A stretch of 64,000 nt of DNA from Paenibacillus cremeus (GCF_007786445.1 NZ_VNJI01000010.1:1-64000), one strand, 5' to 3'; positions 17,676-26,150 are shown, counted from the stretch's first letter. A program made the numbers and translations. The notes: a model not told the origin generated them from the sequence alone.

Positions 17676-17679
17676 CCTT

Positions 17680-18489
17680 CTACTTCTCCTTCAAAGCCAG
17701 CATTTGATACACCTCGCGCGAGTCACCCTTCAGCGTCACTTGGCTGTTGCGCATCTGCGAGGAGCCGTCGCCATCGAGAAAGATGCCGTCCACGAGCCGC
17801 TTCGGCGCGATCACTTCCTTCACCGCGGTGCGGAATTGCTCTACCGTACAGGGCTTGTCCGAGACGAGCAGCCAAATGTTCATCTGATCATCGTACACCG
17901 CCCCCGAGCGCAGCCTCGCCTCATCAAAGGCCGGCATGTTCTCGTCGATCGCCTGACTCACCCACTTGTTCTCATCCCGCAGCGACATGCTCACCCCGCC
18001 CTGCGCCCAGTAGTGCTGCCGATCAGTCACCTTCAGCTCCCCAGCCTCAATCACCACTTGAACGGAAAAGCTGCGGGTCACTTCATCCCACACCAGTGTC
18101 CCCTTCGGGAAGTCAATATTATACCAGCCGGAGCCATAATCTCCTGCGTCACCTTTTAGCGGCTTATCCCCGATGACAGCCACACTGAGCAAATCTCCGT
18201 TCCAGAAAAAGCCCCCGTTAATCCCGTAATCGGACGTTTTCGACACATTGGTCGTAATATGCTTCAGCTCAATATTATCCGGCGACGTCTGCATCGCATT
18301 AAGCTTCACCCCATTGGAAGCGACGAAAGTGGAGTAGCTGTAATGCTCGACAATTGGAAGAGGCCTCGGGGTCGTCCAATAAACGGACAAAACAACGGCA
18401 ATCAGATTCCCCATTAAAAAGCTCGCAACCACTAGCTGCAAATAACGGGTGTCGATCAGCTGCAGACGGTTTCGAATCACGGCGTACAT
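17680..18489 (-). CDS. Phosphodiester glycosidase (NAGPA-domain) protein
   Basis: 269 residues. An N-terminal basic stretch and one membrane anchor (about 20-40, VVASFLMGNLIAVVLSVYW) precede a NAGPA/DUF2233-type domain with GINGGFFWNGD near 90 and LDGDGSSQM near 240. Members cleave GlcNAc-1-P phosphodiesters; in Gram-positives they act outside the cell on wall or exopolysaccharide material, and the exact substrate here is unknown. The gene is followed immediately by the decayed acetyltransferase. The start ATG has a weak GGGGATG-type site, so the N-terminus is less certain. Confidence 0.87.
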   Translation of the reverse strand: MYAVIRNRLQLIDTRYLQLVVASFLMGNLIAVVLSVYWTTPRPLPIVEHYSYSTFVASNGVKLNAMQTSPDNIELKHITTNVSKTSDYGINGGFFWNGDLLSVAVIGDKPLKGDAGDYGSGWYNIDFPKGTLVWDEVTRSFSVQVVIEAGELKVTDRQHYWAQGGVSMSLRDENKWVSQAIDENMPAFDEARLRSGAVYDDQMNIWLLVSDKPCTVEQFRTAVKEVIAPKRLVDGIFLDGDGSSQMRNSQVTLKGDSREVYQMLALKEK

Positions 18490-18674
18490 GGCACATCCCC
18501 ATTTCCAAAATGGAAGTCTTGTAATCTATGCTATGCGGTCGTGCAAATTGATATGATTATAGAACTTTCGATAATATTTATCTTTATAGAATATAAATTA
18601 TTATAAATTTACTTTATCAAGATCCGGACATATGATAATAATAAAACAGATCCTTCGATGGAGGTTGAAACGAA

Positions 18675-19781
18675 ATGGCTAAAGTAACGGGTTTAGAAGG
18701 TGTAGTAGCAGCCGAAACGGATATCAGCTTAGTGGATGGCGAGAATGGACATTTGATTTATAGGGGCTTTTGGGCAAAAGAGCTGGCGATCACCTCCACC
18801 TTCGAGGAAGTGGCGTACTTACTCTGGTATGGCCAACTGCCGAATACTGCCGAGCTTGAAGCCTTCAAAGGGCAATGGGTTGCCGACCGCTGCCTACCTG
18901 AGCATGTATTGAGCCTCCTCAAGCTGCTGCCGCGTGAAACACCTCTTATGAGCGTGCTGCAAACCGCCGTATCGGCCATGTCCGAGTCGCAATACAGCTG
19001 GCCGCCTTCAGTTGAGCAAGCACTAAAAATAACCGCTGTGCTGCCCATCATCGTCGCCTATCGCTACCGATTGGAAAACGGCCTTCCGCTCATAGAGCCA
19101 CTCAACCAGCTTGATCATGCCGCGAATTATCTGTACATGCTAACAGGAGTCATTCCCGAAGCTGCGCATGTTAAAGCATTGACCGCCTACTTGATTCTCG
19201 GCATGGAGCATGGAATGAATGCTTCGACCTTTGCCGGCCGCGTCGTTTCCTCCACGCAAAGCGATCTTATCTCTGCCCTTACGGCGGCGATCGGTGCGAT
19301 GAAAGGCCCGCTCCATGGGGGTGCGCCGACCGAGGTCATTGCCATGCTGGATGCCATTGGGAATAAGGAACAGGCGGAAGATTGGATCAGATCAACGCTG
19401 GAGCAAGGCGGGAGATTGATGGGGTTCGGACATCGGGTATACAAAACCGTAGACCCTCGGGCGGAAGCGCTGCGTCAAGTGACCGCCAGACTGTCCTCCG
19501 AGGACCCGTGGTTTGAGCTGGCGATTCATGTGGAAGCTGCAGCCATAAAGCTGTTGGATGAGTATAAGCCCGGCAGACGGCTGTATACGAACGTCGAATT
19601 TTTCGCTGCAGCGATCATGCGTGCCATCGGTCTGCCTTCGGCTTTATTTACACCAACGTTCAGCATTGCGCGTGTTGTAGGCTGGTCTGCCCATGTGCTG
19701 GAGCAAGCCGCGATCAATCGGATTTTCCGTCCGCAGTCGGTTTACACCGGTCCCATGCCCACTGAGCAAGTGAGTAAATAA
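18675..19781 (+). CDS. Citrate synthase family protein
   Basis: 368 residues, the length of a short Gram-positive citrate or methylcitrate synthase. Catalytic His residues are visible in PLHGGAPTEV (near 213) and MGFGHRVYKTVDPRA (near 250). The position of the usual catalytic Asp (NVDF) reads NVEF (near 307), so a Glu stands there; I believe some CitA-like members share this, but did not check. It condenses acetyl-CoA (or propionyl-CoA) with oxaloacetate. The ATG is behind GGAGGTTGAAACGAA. It is monocistronic and divergent from the glycosidase gene; no aconitase or isocitrate dehydrogenase is adjacent, so it is probably a secondary enzyme. Confidence 0.92.
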   Translation: MAKVTGLEGVVAAETDISLVDGENGHLIYRGFWAKELAITSTFEEVAYLLWYGQLPNTAELEAFKGQWVADRCLPEHVLSLLKLLPRETPLMSVLQTAVSAMSESQYSWPPSVEQALKITAVLPIIVAYRYRLENGLPLIEPLNQLDHAANYLYMLTGVIPEAAHVKALTAYLILGMEHGMNASTFAGRVVSSTQSDLISALTAAIGAMKGPLHGGAPTEVIAMLDAIGNKEQAEDWIRSTLEQGGRLMGFGHRVYKTVDPRAEALRQVTARLSSEDPWFELAIHVEAAAIKLLDEYKPGRRLYTNVEFFAAAIMRAIGLPSALFTPTFSIARVVGWSAHVLEQAAINRIFRPQSVYTGPMPTEQVSK

Positions 19782-19804
19782 GCATGCAAAACGTTTCGCT
19801 GCCA

Positions 19805-19838
19805 CGCCGGCATGAAAAAAGCACTCTACATGCCGGTG
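19805..19838. terminator. Hairpin between citrate synthase and fucose mutarotase genes
   Basis: CGCCGGCATG pairs with CATGCCGGTG (9 of 10) across an A-rich loop. A TTTT follows a few bases later on the minus strand. It is placed to terminate the two convergent genes. Confidence 0.5.
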
Positions 19839-19856
19839 AGGCGCGGCTTGCTTCCT

Positions 19857-20294
19857 TTACTTGCTCGGCTTGATAACACCTTTTTTCAAAATAATATTGG
19901 CGTACTGCGCACTTTCTCCGGTTGCAACAATGGCATAGGTCTTCTTCGCCCGCTCATAGAACGCGAAACGCTCAACGAGCTCCAGCTCCTGCGCCTCCGG
20001 CTCATGCTTGAGAATAATCTGGCGGTATTCGTCCCAAATGACCGGCTTGATCGGATCCCCAAGCACAACGGCCATTAACGCTGTAGAGTGCTCCGCATAT
20101 TGATCCAGCGGGAATAGACTTAGAATCGCATCCAGCAGCGCTGGAATTTCGAGGCCGTCTGCGCGCAGCAAACGCTGTGCATGGCTCGCCGCCGGAAAGT
20201 TGCTGTCCGCCAGCACAATCTCATCGCCATGGCCCATTTCCATCAGAACCTTTAACAGCTCGGGAGAAAGTATCGAAGGAATTCCTTTTAACAT
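19857..20294 (-). CDS. RbsD/FucU family sugar mutarotase (fucose mutarotase type)
   Basis: 145 residues of the RbsD/FucU family. Signatures are LKGIPSILSPELLKVL, MGHGDEIVLADSNFPA (near 22-38, with the catalytic His and Asp) and the C-terminal AIVATGESAQYANIILKKGV. FucU interconverts alpha and beta L-fucose. The length and the YANIILKKGV end favour the fucose over the ribose branch. The start was set at the ATG behind GTGAGG at 9 bases; a GTG five codons upstream overlaps that site. It stands alone here, 39 kb from the fucosidase locus at the right end of the window. Confidence 0.9.
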   Translation of the reverse strand: MLKGIPSILSPELLKVLMEMGHGDEIVLADSNFPAASHAQRLLRADGLEIPALLDAILSLFPLDQYAEHSTALMAVVLGDPIKPVIWDEYRQIILKHEPEAQELELVERFAFYERAKKTYAIVATGESAQYANIILKKGVIKPSK

Positions 20295-20504
20295 CTCGGC
20301 ATACCTCACTTATTAAAAAATATTAAGCGCTTTTTTCGACTGCATGACCATCGTATTGGAACGACGAGCAACCTGTCAACCACATTTTACCTTCCGAAAA
20401 GCGCTCCTCCATCCAATCGCTCACATGCTGGCATCCTTACGATAGATCGGTTACTATAGATAAGTACTGCTATCACGATCACACGAGAAGCGAGGTGCGA
20501 GGCC

Positions 20505-21473
20505 ATGGAACAAGTCGTCATCGTCGGGGCAGGACCCTGCGGCCTATCCGCCGCGATTGAGCTCAAGAAGCTCGGGATCGACCCTCTCATCATTGAAAAA
20601 GAATGCGTCGTCCATTCCATCTATTTGTATCCTACATATATGCAGTTCTTCAGTACCCCCGAGCTGCTGGAAATCGGCGGTTATCCGTTCTCAACGCCGA
20701 ACGAGAAGCCCTATCGGCAAGAGGCGCTGACCTATTACCGGAATGTAGCGGCAAGAAGCGAGCTGCGCATTCGTGCCTATCACACCGTTACGGACATTGT
20801 ACAAGCTGATACCGGCGGCTTCCAGCTCCAGGTGGAGAATCGTTCAGGTGCCCGGAGCATCGTGGAGACTCAGAAGCTCGTCCTTGCAACGGGATACTTT
20901 GATCATCCGAACCTAATTGGCATACCCGGCGAATCACTGGCCAAGGTTACCCACTACTATCGGGAAGCGCATCCCTACGGCGGAACGAAGGTGGTCATCA
21001 TCGGAGGCAATAACTCTGCGATTGATGCAGCGATGGATTTAATGCGCACCGGCGCCGAGGTGACGGTCGTATATCGCGGGCCTACCTATTCTCCGAATAT
21101 CAAGCCATGGGTCCGGCCGATTTTCGAAAGCATGGTGAACAAAGGCCGCGTTCGCATGCTGTTTAGCTCGCAGGTCATGAGCATCGAAGAGCAGACGGTG
21201 ACGGTGCGCAGCAATGGTGAAGAAACGCAGCTGGCGAACGATTTTGTCCTTGCGCTGACCGGGTTCCGACCAAACCGCAGCCTGCTAACCAAGCTGGGCT
21301 CTTCCATGCAGCCCGATGGCACACCGAATTTCCACACGGATTCAATGGAAACCTCGGTTCCAGGCTTATACCTCGCTGGAGTCGTAGCCGCTTCCGCGGC
21401 GGATGCGAATGAAATTTTCATCGAAACCGGCCGCCATCACGGTACACTGATTGCCCGGCATATCACAGGTTGA
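20505..21473 (+). CDS. ypdA: YpdA-type bacillithiol disulfide reductase
   Basis: 322-residue FAD/NADPH flavoprotein. An N-terminal FAD Rossmann motif GAGPCGLSAAIEL (near 8) is followed by the YpdA hallmark with FFSTPELLEIGG near 48, an NADPH motif GGNNSAIDAA near 168, and a C-terminal FAD motif GLYLAG near 288. It recycles oxidised bacillithiol in low-GC Gram-positives. The lone cysteine next to the N-terminal glycine motif, described as important in this family, is present (GPCG). The ATG is behind GAGGTGCGAGGCC. It is monocistronic, with a terminator after it. Confidence 0.94.
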   Translation: MEQVVIVGAGPCGLSAAIELKKLGIDPLIIEKECVVHSIYLYPTYMQFFSTPELLEIGGYPFSTPNEKPYRQEALTYYRNVAARSELRIRAYHTVTDIVQADTGGFQLQVENRSGARSIVETQKLVLATGYFDHPNLIGIPGESLAKVTHYYREAHPYGGTKVVIIGGNNSAIDAAMDLMRTGAEVTVVYRGPTYSPNIKPWVRPIFESMVNKGRVRMLFSSQVMSIEEQTVTVRSNGEETQLANDFVLALTGFRPNRSLLTKLGSSMQPDGTPNFHTDSMETSVPGLYLAGVVAASAADANEIFIETGRHHGTLIARHITG

Positions 21474-21495
21474 CATCAGGCTATAAAAGTAAAAA

Positions 21496-21531
21496 AAGAT
21501 CGCACTGCTCCATTTCGGAACAGGCGATCTT
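21496..21531. terminator. Bidirectional terminator after ypdA
   Basis: AAGATCGC pairs with GCGATCTT, flanked by AAAAAA on the left; the inner arms pair further (TGCTCC/GGAACA region). It serves ypdA and the convergent ATPase gene. Confidence 0.75.
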
Positions 21532-21544
21532 ACTGTTTATACGA

Positions 21545-22273
21545 TTAAAATATCAATTGCTTCTCGCGCTGCGTTAAGCGGCGACCCGCAATATCCACAG
21601 TAAGCCTGCCTTCCGACAGCCCCCAGATGCGGGAGCCGAACTTCTCGGCGAGCTCCACCTGATGCAGACTGCAGAAGATGACCAGCTTATTTTTCCGGGC
21701 GATCATTTGCAGATCTTCCATAATGCGGCTGGCTGCCTCAGGATCTAAACCGGACACCGGCTCGTCCGCATAAATCACCTTCGCGCCCTTGATCATCGCC
21801 TTACAAATGGCTACGCGCTGCTTCTCCCCGCCGCTTAGCTTATCGACAGGCTCGTGCGCCTTCTCGAGCAGACCCACTTTATCTAAATAGTCCATCGCTT
21901 CCAGATGATCGTCCTCGGAAACCGTATTAGTGAGAAAGCGCAACCAAGATTTTTTGAACAAGAGCGCACTTAGCACATTTTTCAATGCTGTCTTCTTCCC
22001 ATTCAGACTCGGCTTCTCTTCCAAGAACGCCCACTGCTTGCGCAGCATGAGCTTTTCCCATCCGTTGATCGAGGTAATATCTTTGCCGTCATAAATATAT
22101 TGCCCTTCATCCCACTTTTCTTTGAGCATCAGGCACTTGAAAAAAGTCGTTTTCCCACTGCCGCTTGCGCCAAGCAAAGCGATCAGCTCACCTTCGTCAG
22201 CCTGAAAGCTGATCCGCTGTAATACGCGGGTGTCTGGCGGATAAGTTTTGCTTAAATTACGTACGATGATCAT
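21545..22273 (-). CDS. ABC transporter ATP-binding protein, phosphonate (PhnC) type
   Basis: 242 residues with Walker A GASGSGKTT (near 36), a Q-loop region, signature LSGGEKQRVAICKAM (near 142), Walker B VIYADEP and switch His in SLHQVELA. The closest branch is the phosphonate/phosphite importer ATPases. No membrane or binding protein is adjacent, so it must pair with a permease encoded elsewhere or be an orphan. An insertion around 75-115 (LNGKKTALKNVLSALLFKK) is typical of PhnC. The start was set at the ATG behind AAGGAGAATCGGCCGC; 26 upstream codons were dropped. Confidence 0.87.
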   Translation of the reverse strand: MIIVRNLSKTYPPDTRVLQRISFQADEGELIALLGASGSGKTTFFKCLMLKEKWDEGQYIYDGKDITSINGWEKLMLRKQWAFLEEKPSLNGKKTALKNVLSALLFKKSWLRFLTNTVSEDDHLEAMDYLDKVGLLEKAHEPVDKLSGGEKQRVAICKAMIKGAKVIYADEPVSGLDPEAASRIMEDLQMIARKNKLVIFCSLHQVELAEKFGSRIWGLSEGRLTVDIAGRRLTQREKQLIF

Positions 22274-22447
22274 GCGGCCGATTCTCCTTTGCTTGCTTCC
22301 TCCGTTGTCCCATGTCTTGCCTGCTATAACTATACCATGGACAGGCGCCAAAAAACCACAAGCATTGCGGCCGCATTTAACATTTGCGAGTAAATAACCC
22401 CTCTGTAGTATATCTTCCTTTTTTGATCCAAGGTAGAATTAGAAAAT

Positions 22448-22471
22448 AGCCGCCACCCCTCGGCAGCGGCT
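22448..22471 (-). terminator. Hairpin downstream of the 48-residue gene
   Basis: AGCCGC pairs with GCGGCT across a 12-base loop, followed on the minus strand by TATTTTCT. Bases 22274-22447 hold nothing else I can support. Confidence 0.5.
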
Positions 22472-22489
22472 TTCGGCTGGTTTTCGATA

Positions 22490-22636
22490 TTATTGCGGAT
22501 TCGTTTCTTTCGGTTCTCCGTTTAGGCTCGGAGGTCGTTTCGCCGCTTTGGCGGCAGACATGAAGGCTTCTTCTTCAGTAAATTTATTGTTTCGAAAGTA
22601 CGAGCTGTTTTTCGCATTTGCTTTTTGCTTATCCAT
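22490..22636 (-). CDS. Small hypothetical protein, 48 residues
   Basis: A short gene with a good GGGAGGTGAG site 7-8 bases before its ATG (22634-22636), a TAA stop at 22490, and a hairpin after it. The product is highly polar and basic (MDKQKANAKNSSYFRNNKF, then TEEEAFMSAAKAAKRPPS), with no cysteine or membrane segment. It resembles the small acidic/basic spore- or nucleoid-type proteins of bacilli only in general character; I do not recognise the family. It is divergent from the Spo0E-type gene. Confidence 0.65.
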   Translation of the reverse strand: MDKQKANAKNSSYFRNNKFTEEEAFMSAAKAAKRPPSLNGEPKETNPQ

Positions 22637-22764
22637 GCTGAGGCTCACCTCCCATCCTGCCTAGTTTGCCACTGCAGAAATTCAGTTATGTACTGTGAAA
22701 ATTTGTCATATAAATTTAACAATTGGTTCGACACCGATTTACATTTTTTATAAAAGATTCGTAT

Positions 22765-22770
22765 TATAAT
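22765..22770 (+). promoter_or_regulatory. -10 box of the Spo0E-type gene
   Basis: TATAAT stands 21 bases before the first ATG of the small phosphatase gene. The best -35 candidate, TTTACA at 22738-22743, is 21 bases away, longer than standard, so only the -10 is called. Confidence 0.45.
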
Positions 22771-22791
22771 GGACAAATCTTAAGCTAACGA

Positions 22792-22980
22792 ATGGGGTCA
22801 GAACGAATGAAGGAAGTCGAATTGCAGAGGAATTTAGAACGGATGCAGCTTCAGCTTTACTTGCTCGTAGAACAAACCGGGAGTTTTGTCGATCCAAAGG
22901 TCGTCAAATTAAGCCAAGAAATCGACCAGCTTGTTGTTTGTCTTCAGCGGATGCGTATGAAGGACAAGCTTAGATATTAA
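22792..22980 (+). CDS. Spo0E-family aspartyl-phosphate phosphatase
   Basis: 62 residues (or 57 from the second ATG at 22807). Two helices carry the family signature KLSQEIDQLVV (near 41-51), matching the SQELD-type catalytic motif. Spo0E-like proteins dephosphorylate Spo0A~P and delay sporulation. Neither ATG has a strong ribosome binding site, so the start is uncertain. A TATAAT box lies just upstream and a strong terminator follows. Its presence supports an endospore-forming host. Confidence 0.9.
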   Translation: MGSERMKEVELQRNLERMQLQLYLLVEQTGSFVDPKVVKLSQEIDQLVVCLQRMRMKDKLRY

Positions 22981-23012
22981 GAGGCCATTACAAAATAATG
23001 CGCCTCTTTTTT
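22979..23012 (+). terminator. Terminator of the Spo0E-type gene
   Basis: AAGAGGC and CATTA pair with TAATG and GCCTCTT around CAAAA, followed by a run of T. The left arm begins within the stop codon. Confidence 0.88.
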
Positions 23013-23168
23013 ATTTCTCAGCTTGAAAAACTTCACATGATATGTTATATTAAAACCAAGGAAAATCAAGGGTTTTAGCACTTTACGAGCCCAAATCCAA
23101 GACCTGTATGCGCTTTCTTGATTTCTTGATGCCAACCTCGTTTGATCATGAAAAAGGAGCGATGTCCA

Positions 23169-23351
23169 ATGCATTCCCAATCCCGCGAAATACAGGAAAA
23201 GAAAATTTCCGTTGAGTTGACCCTTAATGAAGCCCTGGCTCTGACCGGTGTCCGATTTAATGATAATCATCAGCTGGAAATCGATGCGATGCATAAGATC
23301 AAGAAGCAGCTGGAAGAGCAAATCATCGACCGCCGTCGTCACCTTCAGTAA
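23169..23351 (+). CDS. Small hypothetical protein, 60 residues
   Basis: Begins at the ATG behind AAAGGAGCGATGTCCA (23169); a frame-matched ATG 27 bases upstream has no such site. The product (start HSQSREIQEKKISVELTL) is helical and charged, with a heptad-like C-terminal half (LEIDAMHKIKKQLEEQI) suggesting a coiled coil. I do not recognise it. A very long nested hairpin follows at once. Confidence 0.72.
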   Translation: MHSQSREIQEKKISVELTLNEALALTGVRFNDNHQLEIDAMHKIKKQLEEQIIDRRRHLQ

Positions 23352-23369
23352 GCATAATTGAACATAAGT

Positions 23370-23442
23370 AAGGCCTTACCACAGGGGTGGAAAGATCTAA
23401 TAAACAAAAGATCTTTCTACCGAGGTGGAAAGGTCTTTTTTG
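23370..23442 (+). terminator. Long nested hairpin terminator
   Basis: An outer stem AAGGCCTTACCAC / GTGGAAAGGTCTT (one mismatch, one G-U) encloses an inner stem GGTGGAAAGATCT / AGATCTTTCTACC (one mismatch) with loop AATAAACAAA, followed by TTTTTTG. It ends the 60-residue gene and lies in front of the M20 hydrolase. It is about twice the length of other terminators in the window. Confidence 0.8.
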
Positions 23443-23513
23443 TTTGCCCGCTTCGCATCGTTTATAATACAGGAGAGGAAAATACGTCTCGTCTGAGAGG
23501 AGCGAATTTAACG

Positions 23514-24698
23514 ATGAAACAGCACATCGCTTCTGTGATTGAACAGCATGCGAGTACATTCACAGCGATCTCCCAATACATAGGTGAAAATCCGGAGCTA
23601 GGGCATGAAGAATTTAAAGCATCTACCCGCCTCATGGAGGAATTGAGAGTCCAAGGCTTTCAAGTGCAGACTCCTGTACTGGATCTGCCAACCGCTTTTA
23701 TCGGCACCTACACCGCCTCCAAGCCAGGCCCGACGGTGGCTTTTTTATGTGAATATGATGCGCTGCCTGAGCTTGGACATGCGTGTGGCCATCATTTAAT
23801 TTGTGTGATGAGCTTGGCAGCGGCGGTCGGGCTGAAATCCGTGATGGAGGAGCTTGGCGGGACACTACGCGTGTACGGCACCCCAGCGGAGGAAACGAAA
23901 GGCGCCAAAGTGACGATGGCCGCGGCAGGATTGTTTAACGACTGTGATTTTGCGTTAATGGCGCATCCATATCACACGTACGAGAAATCCGGTGAATCGC
24001 TTGCTATGGACGCGATCCAATATGAATTTTTCGGCAAAGCCGCACACGCGGCAGCTACGCCGTACGAAGGGATTAACGCGCTGGATGCGGTGCTGTTATT
24101 GTTCCAATCGATCGGCGCACTCCGGCAGCAGCTGCAGAGCCATGCCCGGATTCACGGGATCATTGCCGATGGCGGTAAAGCCCCGAACATCATTCCGGAG
24201 TATGCTGCGGCGCAATTTTATATCCGTTCCGCGAATCGCCCTTATACCGATGAATTGGTGCAAAAGGTGCTCCGCTGTGCCCAAGGAGCCGCGCTGCAGA
24301 CCGGCTGTACGCTCAAAACATCGAACTATGAGTTCTCGTATGACGAGCTGATCACGAATGAGACACTGTCGGAACTATTCACGCGCAATTTGGGCTTGCT
24401 CGGCATCTCCGAGAATGAAATCGAGACCGGCAAAGATCACGGATCACTTGATCTTGGCAATGTGTCGCGGCATTGTCCGACCATTCATCCGTATGTGAAA
24501 GTAGTGAACGAGAAGCATCTGCTGCACACCAAGGAATTCCGCGATTTAGCGATGCAGCCGCGTGCCTTCGAAGGAATGCTTCTAGGCGCCAAAGCGCTGG
24601 CCTACACGGCCTACGATGTGCTGTCAAACCCGGAGACACTGCAGGTGATGCGTGAGGAATTTAAGCGCAGCGTCCAAGCCGGAGCGTCGAAACATTAA
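23514..24698 (+). CDS. M20-family amidohydrolase/aminoacylase
   Basis: 394 residues of the M20D metallopeptidase group, near AbgB / M20 domain-containing protein 2. Metal-ligand motifs are HACGHHLICV (near 92) and EETKGAKV (near 124). A dimerisation lid sits at 165-285 (FFGKAAHAAATPYEGINALDA), and the C-terminal DHGSLDLGNVS region carries further ligand residues. It hydrolyses an amide such as an N-acyl or p-aminobenzoyl amino acid in the cytoplasm; substrate unknown. The start was set at the ATG behind GAGGAGCG; 52 upstream codons overlap the hairpin and were dropped. A strong terminator follows. Confidence 0.9.
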   Translation: MKQHIASVIEQHASTFTAISQYIGENPELGHEEFKASTRLMEELRVQGFQVQTPVLDLPTAFIGTYTASKPGPTVAFLCEYDALPELGHACGHHLICVMSLAAAVGLKSVMEELGGTLRVYGTPAEETKGAKVTMAAAGLFNDCDFALMAHPYHTYEKSGESLAMDAIQYEFFGKAAHAAATPYEGINALDAVLLLFQSIGALRQQLQSHARIHGIIADGGKAPNIIPEYAAAQFYIRSANRPYTDELVQKVLRCAQGAALQTGCTLKTSNYEFSYDELITNETLSELFTRNLGLLGISENEIETGKDHGSLDLGNVSRHCPTIHPYVKVVNEKHLLHTKEFRDLAMQPRAFEGMLLGAKALAYTAYDVLSNPETLQVMREEFKRSVQAGASKH

Positions 24699-24703
24699 AA
24701 AGA

Positions 24704-24749
24704 AGCCGCACAGCTGCTTCCGAAACGCTCGGAGGCTGTGCGGCTTTTT
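24704..24749. terminator. Strong bidirectional terminator
   Basis: AGCCGCACAGC pairs perfectly with GCTGTGCGGCT, the inner TTCCGA/TCGGAG extends the stem, and both sides have A/T runs. It lies between the convergent M20 and amino acid ATPase genes. Confidence 0.9.
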
Positions 24750-24754
24750 GCTGT

Positions 24755-25465
24755 TTACAATACCTTGCTCAAAAACTCTTTCGTACGCGGATGCTGCGGA
24801 CTCGCAAACACTTCTTCCGGCTTGCCCTGCTCCACGACTTTGCCCCCGTCCATGAACACCAGTCGCGTCCCCACTTCTCTGGCAAAGCCCATCTCATGCG
24901 TGACAACGACCATCGTCATGCCTTCGGCCGCCAGCTCCTTCATGACATCCAACACCTCGCCGACCATTTCTGGATCAAGCGCCGATGTCGGCTCATCGAA
25001 CAGCAGAACCGCAGGCGACATGGCGAGCGCTCTAGCGATGGCAATCCGCTGCTTTTGACCGCCGGACAGCTGTCCTGGGTAGCTCCCTGCTTTGTCTGCG
25101 AGGCCAATGCGTTGCAAGAGGTCAGCGGCGATTTTCTGTGCTTTTTCATTGCTGAGGTTCTTCAGCTTCTTTGGCGCCAGCGTAATATTGTCCATGACCG
25201 ACATATGAGGGAACAGATTAAACTGCTGGAACACCATCCCCATCCGTTGACGCAGACGATTGAGATCCTGCTTGCTCTTCACAAGCGAGGTGCCTTCAAA
25301 TTCAATATCGCCGCCCGTCGGCGTCTCCAGCAGGTTCAAGCAGCGCAAAAAGGTGCTTTTCCCCGAGCCGCTGGGCCCAATCACAACGACCACTTCGCCT
25401 TTGGCGATTTCCATATCGATGCCGCGGAGCACTTCGTTTTTGCCGAACGTTTTGTGTAAATCCAT
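24755..25465 (-). CDS. Polar amino acid ABC transporter ATP-binding protein (GlnQ type)
   Basis: 236 residues from the ATG. Walker [10 protein letters not shown] (near 31), Q-loop [10 protein letters not shown], signature [15 protein letters not shown] (near 127), Walker [14 protein letters not shown] and switch THEMGFA are all present. It energises uptake of a polar amino acid together with the permease and binding protein upstream. In frame and 12 bases upstream, a CTG (25475-25477) gives the usual family start (M)[11 protein letters not shown] and has AGGAGG about 10 bases before it. The ATG has no usable site, so CTG may be the true start, overlapping the permease stop. Confidence 0.95.
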   Translation of the reverse strand: MDLHKTFGKNEVLRGIDMEIAKGEVVVVIGPSGSGKSTFLRCLNLLETPTGGDIEFEGTSLVKSKQDLNRLRQRMGMVFQQFNLFPHMSVMDNITLAPKKLKNLSNEKAQKIAADLLQRIGLADKAGSYPGQLSGGQKQRIAIARALAMSPAVLLFDEPTSALDPEMVGEVLDVMKELAAEGMTMVVVTHEMGFAREVGTRLVFMDGGKVVEQGKPEEVFASPQHPRTKEFLSKVL

Positions 25466-25469
25466 TACC

Positions 25470-26150
25470 TTAATCAGAAGTCCTCATCCTCCTCTCTGCT
25501 ACCCCGAGCAATTTGGACAGTGTGAAGGTCATGACGAAGTAAATCAGTGCGGCTACAAGGAGTGGTCCGAACGGCTGGAACGTGTTACCCCGTACCGTAT
25601 CCGCTTTATACATGAGTTCGCCGATCCCGATGACGGAGACGATCGAAGATTCCTTGATGACGACGATAAATTCATTGCCGAGGGCCGGCAGCACATTGCG
25701 AAGAGCCTGCGGTAAAATAATATAGCGCATCGCCATCGAATGAGGCATCCCCAGTGAGCGTGCTGCTTCCATTTGTCCTTTGTCAATCGCTTGAATTCCC
25801 GCACGGAATAATTCTGCTATGTACGCCGCACTGTTAATGGAAAGCGTCAATACCGCTGCCATAAAGTCTGGAAAAGCGGAGCCAAAGCCCGGCACCTCAG
25901 GAAAAGTAATTCCGATTTGCGGAAGGCCATAATAAATAATGAACAGCTGTACGAGCAGTGGAGTACCGCGTATGAATTCAATATACGAGGTAGCGAAAAT
26001 TTTCAGCGGCCAAATCCTCGACATGCGCATCAATGCGAGAGAAACCCCTAGAACGACACCCAAAATCACCGTAAAGAACGATAAAATCAGCGTTATTTTA
26101 GCGCCATCAAGAAAAAACATATAATACTTCGGTAAAAATGAAAAATCCAT
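25470..26150 (-). CDS. Polar amino acid ABC transporter permease
   Basis: 226 residues of the HisM/GlnP family with about five membrane helices. The family start [17 protein letters not shown], the EAA loop ([29 protein letters not shown], near 130) and [13 protein letters not shown] are visible. It forms the membrane channel of the amino acid importer. The ATG is behind GAAGGAGGGGAACG. It follows the binding-protein gene after 117 bases containing a hairpin and overlaps or abuts the ATPase gene. Confidence 0.95.
   Translation of the reverse strand: MDFSFLPKYYMFFLDGAKITLILSFFTVILGVVLGVSLALMRMSRIWPLKIFATSYIEFIRGTPLLVQLFIIYYGLPQIGITFPEVPGFGSAFPDFMAAVLTLSINSAAYIAELFRAGIQAIDKGQMEAARSLGMPHSMAMRYIILPQALRNVLPALGNEFIVVIKESSIVSVIGIGELMYKADTVRGNTFQPFGPLLVAALIYFVMTFTLSKLLGVAERRMRTSD

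Noticed and set aside
22977..23342. 121-codon minus-strand frame opposite the 60-residue gene
   Set aside because: It overlaps both the Spo0E terminator and a better supported plus-strand gene. It lacks a ribosome binding site.
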